Source: Halanaerobiales bacterium (GTDB lineage Bacteria > Bacillota_F > Halanaerobiia > Halanaerobiales > DTU029). From it: a stretch of DNA of 13,058 bases. Positions 7,153 to 13,058 of this stretch are shown here, one piece after another. Positions within the stretch are counted from its first letter, which is position 1. Each line of letters starts with the position of its first letter. The notes under the pieces were generated by a model. It saw only the letters and a list, made by a program, of their open reading frames with translations. It had not been told where the DNA came from and searched no databases. A program made the translations under genes and the position numbers. The stretch spans positions 1-13,058 of the forward strand of contig JADQBV010000302.1 of the NCBI GenBank assembly GCA_016278415.1, read 5' to 3'.

Positions 7153-7917
7153 ATGAAGGATGTTCTCATAGTAAAAAATCTAAAAAAAATATATGGGAGT
7201 AGAGGGGCGAGTTATACTGCATTACACGGAATTGACTTAGAAGTAAAACAAGGAGAATTCGTTGGAATAATGGGTCCTTCAGGTGCAGGTAAAACTACAT
7301 TTTTAAATCTAGTTGCAACTATTGACCGTCCTACAGATGGTGAAATATTAATTGGTAATGAAAATGTTGTAAATATGAATGAATCAGACCTATCATCATT
7401 TCGTAGGGATAGATTGGGTTTTATTTTTCAGGATTATAATTTATTGGATAACCTAACTGTTGAGGAAAATATAGTTTTACCACTAGCCTTGGCTAAAATG
7501 AATCATAAAGATATCGAACAGAAGCTCAAAGAAATAGCTAATACTCTACAGATAAATGATATACTAAATAAATATCCCTATGAAATATCAGGGGGACAGA
7601 AGCAAAGAACGGCTGCCTCACGTGCAGTAATAAATAATCCTGAACTTGTCCTAGCAGATGAACCAACTGGTAACCTTGATTCCAAGTCTTCAAAGGAATT
7701 GCTAGAATACTTAAATGGTATAAATAAACTCTATCAAGCTACTGTACTGATGGTAACTCATGATGCACTTGCTGCAAGTTATTGTAAGCGAATTCTATTT
7801 ATTAAAGATGGAAGATTGTATACAGAATTGAATAGGGGTAAGTCACGTAAAGAATTTTTTCAGAAAATAATGGATGTATTAAAATCCTTGGGGGGTGATG
7901 TAAATGACCTTGTTTAG
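7153..7917 (+). CDS. bceA: BceA-type ABC transporter ATPase (antimicrobial peptide resistance)
   Basis: A 254-residue ATP-binding subunit of the BceAB-type (peptide-7 exporter) family. Numbered from the ATG at 7153, it has Walker A GPSGAGKT (41-48), a Q-loop in FIFQDYNLLDNLTVEENIVLPL, the signature SGGQKQR (146-152), Walker B VLADEP with catalytic Glu170, the D-loop GNLDS, and His203 in the H-loop (VMVTHDA). All are intact. In characterised systems the ATPase powers a permease that frees lipid II cycle intermediates from peptide antibiotics such as bacitracin, and that also signals to the BceS kinase. The C-terminal extension after the H-loop is typical of this group. It overlaps bceB by 14 nt, so the two subunits are co-translated. 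Confidence 0.95.
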   Translation: MKDVLIVKNLKKIYGSRGASYTALHGIDLEVKQGEFVGIMGPSGAGKTTFLNLVATIDRPTDGEILIGNENVVNMNESDLSSFRRDRLGFIFQDYNLLDNLTVEENIVLPLALAKMNHKDIEQKLKEIANTLQINDILNKYPYEISGGQKQRTAASRAVINNPELVLADEPTGNLDSKSSKELLEYLNGINKLYQATVLMVTHDALAASYCKRILFIKDGRLYTELNRGKSRKEFFQKIMDVLKSLGGDVNDLV

Positions 7918-9841
7918 TATAGCTTTGAGGAATATAAAAAGGAATTTTTATGATTATTTCATTTACTTCCTATCCATGGTTTTCAGTATAGTTGTTTACT
8001 TTACCTTTGTTTCTATAAAATATAACGAACAGGTCTTAAGACTAGGAGAGGTTAGACAGCGTATAGCCGCTGGATTTTCCGCATCCTCTGTAGTACTTGC
8101 AGTATTTGCATTAATCTTTATATGGTATTCAAACTCTTTTTTTACCAGGAAAAGAAAGAAAGAAATCGGTTTATACTCCCTGTTGGGAATCAAAAAGAAA
8201 GAAATAGGTAGACTACTTTTTTATGAAAATATAATTATGGGAATTGCAGCATTAATAGTGGGTATATTTCTTGGTAGCTTATTATCTAAGTTATTTGTGA
8301 TGATATTGGTTAATTTGATGGATTTTTCAGTTCCTATATCCTTAAGTATTATTCCTGAAGCTATTTATAGTACAATGAATATTTTCGCTATTCTTTTTGC
8401 TTTGACATCCATTCACGGATACTTGATAATCTATCGCTTTAAGCTTGTAGATTTATTTAAAGCAGATAAGCAAGCAGAAAAGATTCCGAAAGCATCCCTT
8501 GTTAAAGCCTTGTTTTCAATTCTCTTTATCTTTGGGGGATACATATTTTACTATACAATTAAAATAGATTTCCTATTATTAATTGTAGTAACCCTTATTT
8601 CAGTGGTAATAGGTACATTTTTACTTTTTTCATCACTATCAGTTTTTCTAATAAAATTAGCACGTAAAAACAAAAAGAGATATTATAGGGGTATTAATAT
8701 GATTGGAATCACTAATCTCTTACATAGAATAAAGGGCCATGCCAGGACTTTGGCAATAATTGCTGTACTCAGTGCTACTACCCTTACTGCTATGAGTGTT
8801 ACTGCTAGTTTATATTACTATTTTCAGACAAGTCTTGATTATGTTGCACCCTTTTCTTATACCTATATGACTGATAATCAAAGGATTTATGATAATTTAG
8901 ATAGTAAAATAGCTCAGATTATCTCTAATTACCCTACACACCAAGTAAAAGAATCAGTAACTTATCAGGGAATTAGAGTAAAGATTAATCTGCCAACGGG
9001 TTTAAATGGAAAAATACAAAGCCAGAGTGCTATTATCTTATCAGAGAGTTTATATAATGAAATTGCAGAATTAAGGGGTATAAAGAAATTAAGCCTATTA
9101 ACTCCTAGTGATTGTTTTTTTATAGATGAATATTACAATGAATTTTTTAGAGAGAGTTATCAAGGAAAGAATATAAAGATTCCAAGCAACGGGAAAACAT
9201 TTGATTTACAGATTGAAAACTTTAGTGAAAAACCAATAGTAAACCTGGGTCAATTAATAAGGACGATTGTAGTAAAAGATGAGGTTTATAATAATATACA
9301 GCATAGTGGAGAACTTATTTATGGTAGAGCATTTGATATAAGTAATGAAAGGGATAGCCGAAAACTTACAGAGGAATTATCTAATCTATTTATAAAAAAT
9401 CACTCGGAAGATGGAGTTTGGAAAGTCAGGTATAGTACATATTATAATTACTATCAAGAAGGCATTACTACCTTAGGTCAGGCTATTTTTATAGGTGCTT
9501 TTCTGGGTTTGGTGTTTCTAATATCAACTGGTAGTATCATATTCTTTAAGCTTTTATCTGAATCAAATGAAGAGGGTGTTAAGTATAAAATCTTGAGGAA
9601 TATTGGTGTCGATAGACAAGAGATAAAATCTTTATTATCAAAACAGATTTTGTTCTTTTTTGCAGCACCATTAATTATTGGTATTATGCATAGTCTAGTA
9701 GCTGTTTCTATATTGGAAAAACTGCTAGGAATGGATTTGACTGTTCCTATATCCATAACAATTCTTGCCTATACGGGAATTTATATGATTTATTATTTAA
9801 TAACTCTTAAGTCTTACATTAAAAATATAAATATAAAGTAA
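7904..9841 (+). CDS. bceB: BceB-type ABC transporter permease with large extracellular domain
   Basis: A 645-residue permease with the ten-helix BceB layout. Hydrophobic segments lie at about 18-39, 60-80, 105-135, 152-178, 202-219, 222-251 and 282-305. A soluble extracellular domain of roughly 215 residues (about 306-522) follows, then three more helices (about 524-549, 580-605, 614-635). The large domain between helices 7 and 8 is the diagnostic feature and is linked to peptide recognition and to kinase control. FtsX-like intracellular loops are visible (TRKRKKEIGLYSLLGIKKKEIGRLL and GVKYKILRNIGVDRQEIKSLL). The GGGGGTGAT region just before ATG 7904 serves as RBS inside the end of bceA. No clear terminator follows; only an A/T run is seen. 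The specific drug cannot be inferred. Confidence 0.94.
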   Translation: MTLFSIALRNIKRNFYDYFIYFLSMVFSIVVYFTFVSIKYNEQVLRLGEVRQRIAAGFSASSVVLAVFALIFIWYSNSFFTRKRKKEIGLYSLLGIKKKEIGRLLFYENIIMGIAALIVGIFLGSLLSKLFVMILVNLMDFSVPISLSIIPEAIYSTMNIFAILFALTSIHGYLIIYRFKLVDLFKADKQAEKIPKASLVKALFSILFIFGGYIFYYTIKIDFLLLIVVTLISVVIGTFLLFSSLSVFLIKLARKNKKRYYRGINMIGITNLLHRIKGHARTLAIIAVLSATTLTAMSVTASLYYYFQTSLDYVAPFSYTYMTDNQRIYDNLDSKIAQIISNYPTHQVKESVTYQGIRVKINLPTGLNGKIQSQSAIILSESLYNEIAELRGIKKLSLLTPSDCFFIDEYYNEFFRESYQGKNIKIPSNGKTFDLQIENFSEKPIVNLGQLIRTIVVKDEVYNNIQHSGELIYGRAFDISNERDSRKLTEELSNLFIKNHSEDGVWKVRYSTYYNYYQEGITTLGQAIFIGAFLGLVFLISTGSIIFFKLLSESNEEGVKYKILRNIGVDRQEIKSLLSKQILFFFAAPLIIGIMHSLVAVSILEKLLGMDLTVPISITILAYTGIYMIYYLITLKSYIKNINIK

Positions 9842-9952
9842 AAAAAAAAATATATATAAAATATAATTAAGTATTATTATAAATTTGTGTTGAATGGTTT
9901 AAACTATTATTTCTATATATATCTTATCCTAATTCAACTAAAGTCAATAAAT

Positions 9953-9981
9953 TTGACAATAATTAGTTAATAATTTATAAT
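9953..9981 (+). promoter_or_regulatory. Consensus sigma-A promoter for the HhH-CBM48 gene
   Basis: TTGACA (9953-9958) and TATAAT (9976-9981) are both exact consensus hexamers with an ideal 17-bp spacer. Transcription would start near 9988, giving a leader of roughly 90 nt before the ATG at 10082. The rest of the gap between bceB and this gene is AT-rich with no other clear feature. Confidence 0.85.
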
Positions 9982-10081
9982 TAATATAACAATAAGTAAA
10001 TGTATACTTCCTACAAAAAATTTTAAATTACTTAAAGTGAGAAGAGATAAGGATGAATTATCTATAAGGGGGAAGAATTAA

Positions 10082-10528
10082 ATGTCAAAATTTGATCTAA
10101 ATAAAGTTGGAATGAAAGAGTTGTTATCTATTGATGGTATCGGTTCTGACAAGGCTGAAAAAATACTAGCATATAGGGAAAATAATGGTGGATATATTAA
10201 AGATATGGATGTCTTGCTTAATGTAAAGGGTATTGGCGAAAAATATTTAAATACAATACGTGAATACATAGAAATTGGACAAATCATGACCATTACTTTT
10301 GACCCAGCAGACTACGGTCTGGAAGAAGTACATGAAGTACATCTTGTGGGGGAAATGAACGAGTGGAATCCAGCTGATAAGTCTTATAGTTTAAAGAAAA
10401 ATGATGATGGTAAATGGGTCGGTGATTTTCCATTAGAAAAAGGACTAGAATATAAATATATGTATGATAGTGATAACTGGGAATCAAAGAAATATCTTGG
10501 TGATCGGGGTGAAAATATTATTGTATAG
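10082..10528 (+). CDS. Helix-hairpin-helix / CBM48 (AMPK glycogen-binding-like) fusion protein
   Basis: A 148-residue protein with two recognisable domains. Residues 4-64 are a ComEA-type double helix-hairpin-helix: LLSIDGIGSDKAEKIL and LLNVKGIGEKYLNTI each carry the GIG hairpin that contacts the DNA backbone. Residues about 68-148 resemble the AMPK-beta/CBM48 glycogen-binding fold (VHLVGEMNEWNP, GKWVGDFPLEKGLEYKYMYDSDNW, GENIIV). Aligned by eye to AMPK-beta, Trp95, Lys125, Trp133 and Asn145 occupy the sugar-contact positions, so alpha-glucan binding is plausible. There is no signal peptide or membrane helix, hence probably cytoplasmic. It starts after GGGGGAAG, is driven by a consensus promoter, and ends at a strong terminator, so it is a single-gene unit. 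Function is unknown; linking nucleic acid to glycogen is only an inference. Either domain could instead be a protein-interaction module. Confidence 0.85.
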   Translation: MSKFDLNKVGMKELLSIDGIGSDKAEKILAYRENNGGYIKDMDVLLNVKGIGEKYLNTIREYIEIGQIMTITFDPADYGLEEVHEVHLVGEMNEWNPADKSYSLKKNDDGKWVGDFPLEKGLEYKYMYDSDNWESKKYLGDRGENIIV

Positions 10529-10617
10529 TGTATAATTAAAGATAGCTGATATAACCTATACATTAAAAAAATATATACTTTCTAGTATTTTAAATTTAAA
10601 AATTATATTTTCAAGAT

Positions 10618-10658
10618 AATCAATTATCTTTTTAATGAGATATTGATTATTTTTTTTT
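10618..10658 (+). terminator. Rho-independent terminator after the HhH-CBM48 gene
   Basis: AATCAATTATCT (10618-10629) pairs with AGATATTGATT (10638-10648) with one bulged T; the loop is 8 nt and nine T follow (10650-10658). A second, shorter hairpin, AAGATAAT / ATTATCTT (10613-10630), shares the left arm and cannot form at the same time. Confidence 0.75.
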
Positions 10659-10712
10659 GGAGATATTTAAGAATAAAATTAAGAAGTTTTTCTTTGTAAT
10701 TAACATAATTCC

Positions 10713-11945
10713 CTAGTATTTTTTAGTAATAGAATTAGCAGCTAAGAATGCTGTTGAAAAGGCGGCTTGAAGATTATAGCCACCAGTATCACCATCAATA
10801 TCAAGAACTTCACCTACGACATAGAGATTTGTCCTAAGACGAGATTCCATTGTTTTTTTATTTACCTCATTTAAGTCAACTCCACCACTTGTGACCATGG
10901 CTACATTGAAATTACCCAATCGTTCAACTTCTAAAGGTAAGCTGTATAATTGCTTTACTAATTGAGTTCGGTTTTCTTTATTTAAATAAGTGGCTTTTCT
11001 ATCATGTGGAATATTTGCAAGTTCCATAAGTTTGTTAATTAGTCTCTGAGGCAGCGAAAAATCCTTTAATATATTTTTTAATAATAGCTTTCCATTTTCA
11101 TTTATTTTTTCTAATAATACATTTGTCAATACAGCTTCATTATCTACATTAACAAGATGTAATTTTATTAAATCTCCCGCTTTTATATATCTGGAAAAGT
11201 TCAGTATTCCTGGACCTGATAGTCCATTATGTGTGAAGAGTAAGTCCCCAGACCACCTCATCACCAACTTGTTTTGCCTCCAGAGAGATAATTTGAGATC
11301 TGATAAAGAAATTCCAGCAAGCTCAGAAAAACAATAATTTTTTATGTGAAGAGGGGTTAAAGCTGGTACTGGACTGCTGATAGAATGTCCTAAAGAACTA
11401 GCAAAATGATAGCCGTCTCCTGAAGAACCACTACTTGGATAAGACTGCCCGCCTGTAGCAATTACTAGAGAATTACAGATATATTCATTTTCTTTAGTTT
11501 CAATAAGAAAGGTATTTTCTTTAGTACTTCCGACATTCAAAACTGCTTCATTAGCTATAATATCTACTCCTAACTCTCTGCATTCATTTAGAAGAGTATT
11601 CAGTATATCTGCAGCATTATAAGACTTAGGGAATATTTTCCCTTGATCATTAGTTACAAAATCAATACTCCTTTTTCTAAAAAAATTAATAAGGTCATTA
11701 TTGTTAAATTTATAGAGGGATGATCTAATAAAGTTTTTATTTTCCCCATAATGATTTAAAAAATCTTTTATATTACCAGCTTGAGTAATGTTACATTGCC
11801 CTGCACCAGTCATAAGTAATTTCTTGCCAGCTGTATTATTTTTTTCAAGAATAATTACTTTTAATTTGTTTTTGCTAATCAATTTACATTGTATAGCTGT
11901 AAATAAACCAGCTGGACCACCACCAATAATAATAATATCTGCCAT
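10713..11945 (-). CDS. HI0933/YhiN-family FAD-dependent oxidoreductase
   Basis: A flavoprotein of the HI0933-like family (annotated as aminoacetone oxidase-like or BaiN-like NAD(P)/FAD oxidoreductase). Residues 1-13 give the dinucleotide-binding fold (MADIIIIGGGPAG), with GxGxxG at 8-13. TGAGQCNIT (46-54) and ATGGQSYPSSGSSGDGY (163-179) are family signatures, as is the C-terminal FAD segment VGEVLDIDGDTGGYNLQAAFSTAFLAA. Length, 410 residues, is normal. The physiological substrate of the family is unsettled, although clostridial relatives act in bile-acid reduction. Two adjacent ATGs exist; the second (11945) lies 7 nt from GGGG (11953-11956) and the first 4 nt, so 11945 is preferred, with weak discrimination. 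It is transcribed alone, convergent with the HhH-CBM48 gene. A TTTATA / TATAAT pair with 17-bp spacing in its minus-strand leader is a weak promoter candidate. Confidence 0.92.
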   Translation of the reverse strand: MADIIIIGGGPAGLFTAIQCKLISKNKLKVIILEKNNTAGKKLLMTGAGQCNITQAGNIKDFLNHYGENKNFIRSSLYKFNNNDLINFFRKRSIDFVTNDQGKIFPKSYNAADILNTLLNECRELGVDIIANEAVLNVGSTKENTFLIETKENEYICNSLVIATGGQSYPSSGSSGDGYHFASSLGHSISSPVPALTPLHIKNYCFSELAGISLSDLKLSLWRQNKLVMRWSGDLLFTHNGLSGPGILNFSRYIKAGDLIKLHLVNVDNEAVLTNVLLEKINENGKLLLKNILKDFSLPQRLINKLMELANIPHDRKATYLNKENRTQLVKQLYSLPLEVERLGNFNVAMVTSGGVDLNEVNKKTMESRLRTNLYVVGEVLDIDGDTGGYNLQAAFSTAFLAANSITKKY

Positions 11946-12109
11946 CATATTTCCCCATTTCTTTAAACAATACTACTATTATATAATAAGATGATAATTA
12001 TATAAAGGAAATTTATCGTATATAAAGGATTTTGAGAAATCTTAGTAAATTTAAAAATTATTATAATTTATCACCATTTGATTATTATAAAGTAAAAAGT
12101 AATGAAAGA

Positions 12110-12149
12110 AAAAGCCTGTATAAGCATTGGTCTGCTTATACAGGCTTTT
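12110..12149. terminator. Strong, possibly bidirectional terminator after the stress-protein gene
   Basis: AAAAGCCTGTATAAGCA (12110-12126) pairs perfectly over 17 bp with TGCTTATACAGGCTTTT (12133-12149) around a 6-nt loop. On the minus strand it is followed by TTTTTCTTTC and lies 12 nt after the 12162 gene's stop codon, so it ends that transcript and shields the flavoprotein gene. T residues on the plus strand make it usable in both directions. Confidence 0.92.
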
Positions 12150-12161
12150 AAAGAAATAGTC

Positions 12162-12623
12162 TTAATGTGTTTCTACATCACTAGCTCCATTATTTCTTAA
12201 AGCAGAGGCTATATCATCAATATTGTTATCTTCAGTTTCAACTGCTGCTAATATCTTTCCGCTTTTCACTTCATTCTCATAATAATCCCCACGGTCTTGA
12301 GGAATGCCCATATCCACAAGTCCACCTGTAATACCGCCTGCTGCAGCACCGGTTAGTCCAGCTGCAATAGGACCAGCTGCTAATATCGGACCTATTCCTG
12401 GGATAGCAAGAGCCCCAACGCCTGCTGCAATACCAGCTAATCCGCCTAGTGCGCCACCTGTTGCAGCGCCATCTGTTAGTTCTTGATTCATATTGTTATT
12501 GTTTTTTTGTTCTCCTTTAGCTACCATTGAAATTTCATCTTCTCTGAACCCCAAATCCTTTACTTCTCTTATAGCTTGTTCAGCACTATCTTTGTTATCA
12601 AAAACACCTACAACTGTAGACAT
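12162..12623 (-). CDS. General stress protein 17M/YflT-like protein with glycine-zipper core
   Basis: A 153-residue protein in three parts. The N-terminus (1-38, MSTVVGVFDNKDSAEQAIREVKDLGFREDEISMVAK) is the alpha/beta repeat of the general stress protein 17M (YflT-like) family. A Gly/Ala-rich hydrophobic centre (about 52-103) has repeated GxxxG-type spacing typical of glycine zippers, which insert into or lie on membranes. The C-terminus (about 112-153, GDYYENEVKSGKILAAVETEDNNIDDIASALRNNGA) is a second ferredoxin-like half. Relatives are stress- or osmotically induced with no defined biochemical role. AAAGGGG lies before the start at good spacing. It is a monocistronic gene with a strong terminator; no SigB-type promoter could be recognised upstream. 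Function is inferred from the family only. Confidence 0.85.
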   Translation of the reverse strand: MSTVVGVFDNKDSAEQAIREVKDLGFREDEISMVAKGEQKNNNNMNQELTDGAATGGALGGLAGIAAGVGALAIPGIGPILAAGPIAAGLTGAAAGGITGGLVDMGIPQDRGDYYENEVKSGKILAAVETEDNNIDDIASALRNNGASDVETH

Positions 12624-12797
12624 TAAGAAATCCCCTTTCTTTTCTTATTATATTTGTATAGTTTGCTAAATTTAATAAATTTATTCAAAACATATCAAAT
12701 TTAGAGTTTTTTAATGGAGTATTTTTTGCATTTTTTAGGGATATCTTATTTTCATTAATTTTACTTACTAATTTACATATTTTTTTGATATAAATAT

Positions 12798-12857
12798 ACA
12801 AATAATAATCACATAATCTATATTTCGACATAAATTATAATATGATTTATTATTTGT
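12798..12857. repeat. AT-rich inverted repeat in the leader of the Pro-rich gene
   Basis: ACAAATAATAA (12798-12808) and TTATTATTTGT (12847-12857) are perfect 11-bp inverted arms 38 nt apart, ending 5 nt before the AAAGGAGG ribosome-binding site. They could form a hairpin next to the RBS or mark an operator; AT-richness makes chance possible. The rest of 12624-12877 shows no sure promoter, although TATAAT occurs at 12836-12841. Confidence 0.35.
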
Positions 12858-12877
12858 AAATTAAAGGAGGGAAAATT

Positions 12878-13058
12878 ATGGGCGATTACGATCGAAGACC
12901 ACCAGAAAGACGACCAGAAAGACCACCATATGGTGGACCACCGTTTGGAAGGCCACCAATAAGGCCCCCGTATGGCAGACCACCATTTGGCAGACCACCA
13001 ATAAGGCCCCCGTATGGCAGACCACCATTTGGCAGACCTCCAATAAGGCCCCCATATG
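12878..13058 (+). CDS. Pro/Arg/Gly-rich tandem-repeat protein (3' end beyond the window)
   Basis: An open frame starting at ATG 12878, 7 nt after a full AAAGGAGG (12863-12870), and running off the window after 60 codons. The start is MGDYDRRPPERRPERPP, after which a 14-residue unit PPYGRPPFGRPPIR repeats: residues 16-29 (with one Gly for Arg), 30-43 and 44-57, then PPY. The composition is almost only Pro, Arg, Gly, Tyr, Phe and Ile, so the visible part should be disordered or polyproline-II-like and strongly basic. It has no signal peptide and no domain I recognise. Similar low-complexity proteins occur among spore-coat and surface proteins, but this is only an analogy. The excellent RBS and unbroken frame support it as a real gene; what follows past the edge is unknown. 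Confidence 0.75.
   Translation, partial: MGDYDRRPPERRPERPPYGGPPFGRPPIRPPYGRPPFGRPPIRPPYGRPPFGRPPIRPPY
12923..13058 (+). repeat. 42-bp tandem repeats coding the PPYGRPPFGRPPIR unit
   Basis: Three full 42-bp units (12923-12964, 12965-13006, 13007-13048) and the start of a fourth. Units 2 and 3 differ by a single base (CCA to CCT), while unit 1 differs at several wobble positions and one residue, which points to recent expansion of the later units. The array is in frame and continues past the window edge. Confidence 0.9.

Noticed and set aside
6960..7169. Minus-strand open frame in the bceA leader
   Set aside because: It covers the operator region and the bceA start, has no start signal, and gives a low-complexity product.
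9889..9938. GTTGAAT / ATTCAAC inverted repeat after bceB as a terminator
   Set aside because: Only 7 bp with a 36-nt loop and no T-run; not a convincing terminator.
10293..10487. Minus-strand open frame opposite the CBM48 domain
   Set aside because: It is a shadow of a well-supported gene, without a ribosome-binding site or family resemblance.
10681..10695. Short AAGAA / TTCTT hairpin as terminator for the flavoprotein gene on the minus strand
   Set aside because: A 5-bp A/T-only stem is too weak to claim, although T residues follow it.
12304..12486. Open frame on the plus strand inside the stress-protein gene, rich in Pro and Ala
   Set aside because: It is the antisense of the Gly/Ala-rich zipper region; the composition is explained by that, and there is no ribosome-binding site.
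12923..13058. The repeats at the right edge as a CRISPR array
   Set aside because: The units are directly adjacent without spacers, stay in one reading frame and encode a regular peptide, so they are a coding minisatellite.

Overview
The window is very AT-rich and densely coding. Ribosome-binding sites are strong (AGGAGG, AAGGGGG), terminators are U-tailed hairpins, and the gene set is typical of low-GC Firmicutes (Bacillota): a BceRSAB module, a MocR regulator, an NhaC antiporter, arginine deiminase and a YflT-like stress protein. An anaerobic or halophilic clostridial or halanaerobial host is a reasonable guess, but nothing here fixes the species. I see no insertion sequences, CRISPR arrays, tRNA or rRNA genes.

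Layout from left to right. (1) The 3' part of an NhaC-family Na+/H+ antiporter gene (2-787), closed by a strong terminator. (2) A stand-alone arginine deiminase gene, arcA (1122-2354), without arcB or arcC beside it. (3) A convergent MocR/GntR-aminotransferase regulator (2415-3830, minus), divergent from an aldo/keto reductase (4057-5046). The space between them holds repeated boxes and a 38-bp near-perfect palindrome that contains a TATAAT. (4) A complete antimicrobial-peptide sensing and resistance module: bceR and bceS overlap by 4 nt and end at a terminator, then bceA and bceB overlap by 14 nt and have their own leader with a BceR-like operator. (5) A gene for an unusual small protein joining a ComEA-type helix-hairpin-helix domain to an AMPK/CBM48-like glycogen-binding domain (10082-10528), driven by a fully consensus sigma-A promoter. 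(6) A convergent HI0933-family flavoprotein gene (10713-11945, minus). (7) A glycine-zipper stress protein gene of the GSP17M/YflT type (12162-12623, minus) with a 17-bp bidirectional-looking terminator. (8) The start of a Pro/Arg/Gly-rich protein made of 42-bp tandem repeats (12878 to the window end).

How the genes probably work together. The Bce module is a closed circuit: the transporter BceAB acts as flux sensor for the intramembrane kinase BceS, which phosphorylates BceR, which activates bceAB. The MocR regulator has an intact PLP lysine and may sense pyridoxal phosphate, so the divergent aldo/keto reductase could act on B6 vitamers such as pyridoxal; this is inference. NhaC and ArcA would both help pH and ion homeostasis, but a terminator separates their transcripts.

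The least ordinary items are the HhH-CBM48 fusion, the 38-bp palindrome over the reductase promoter, and the repeat-built Pro/Arg/Gly-rich protein at the right edge.
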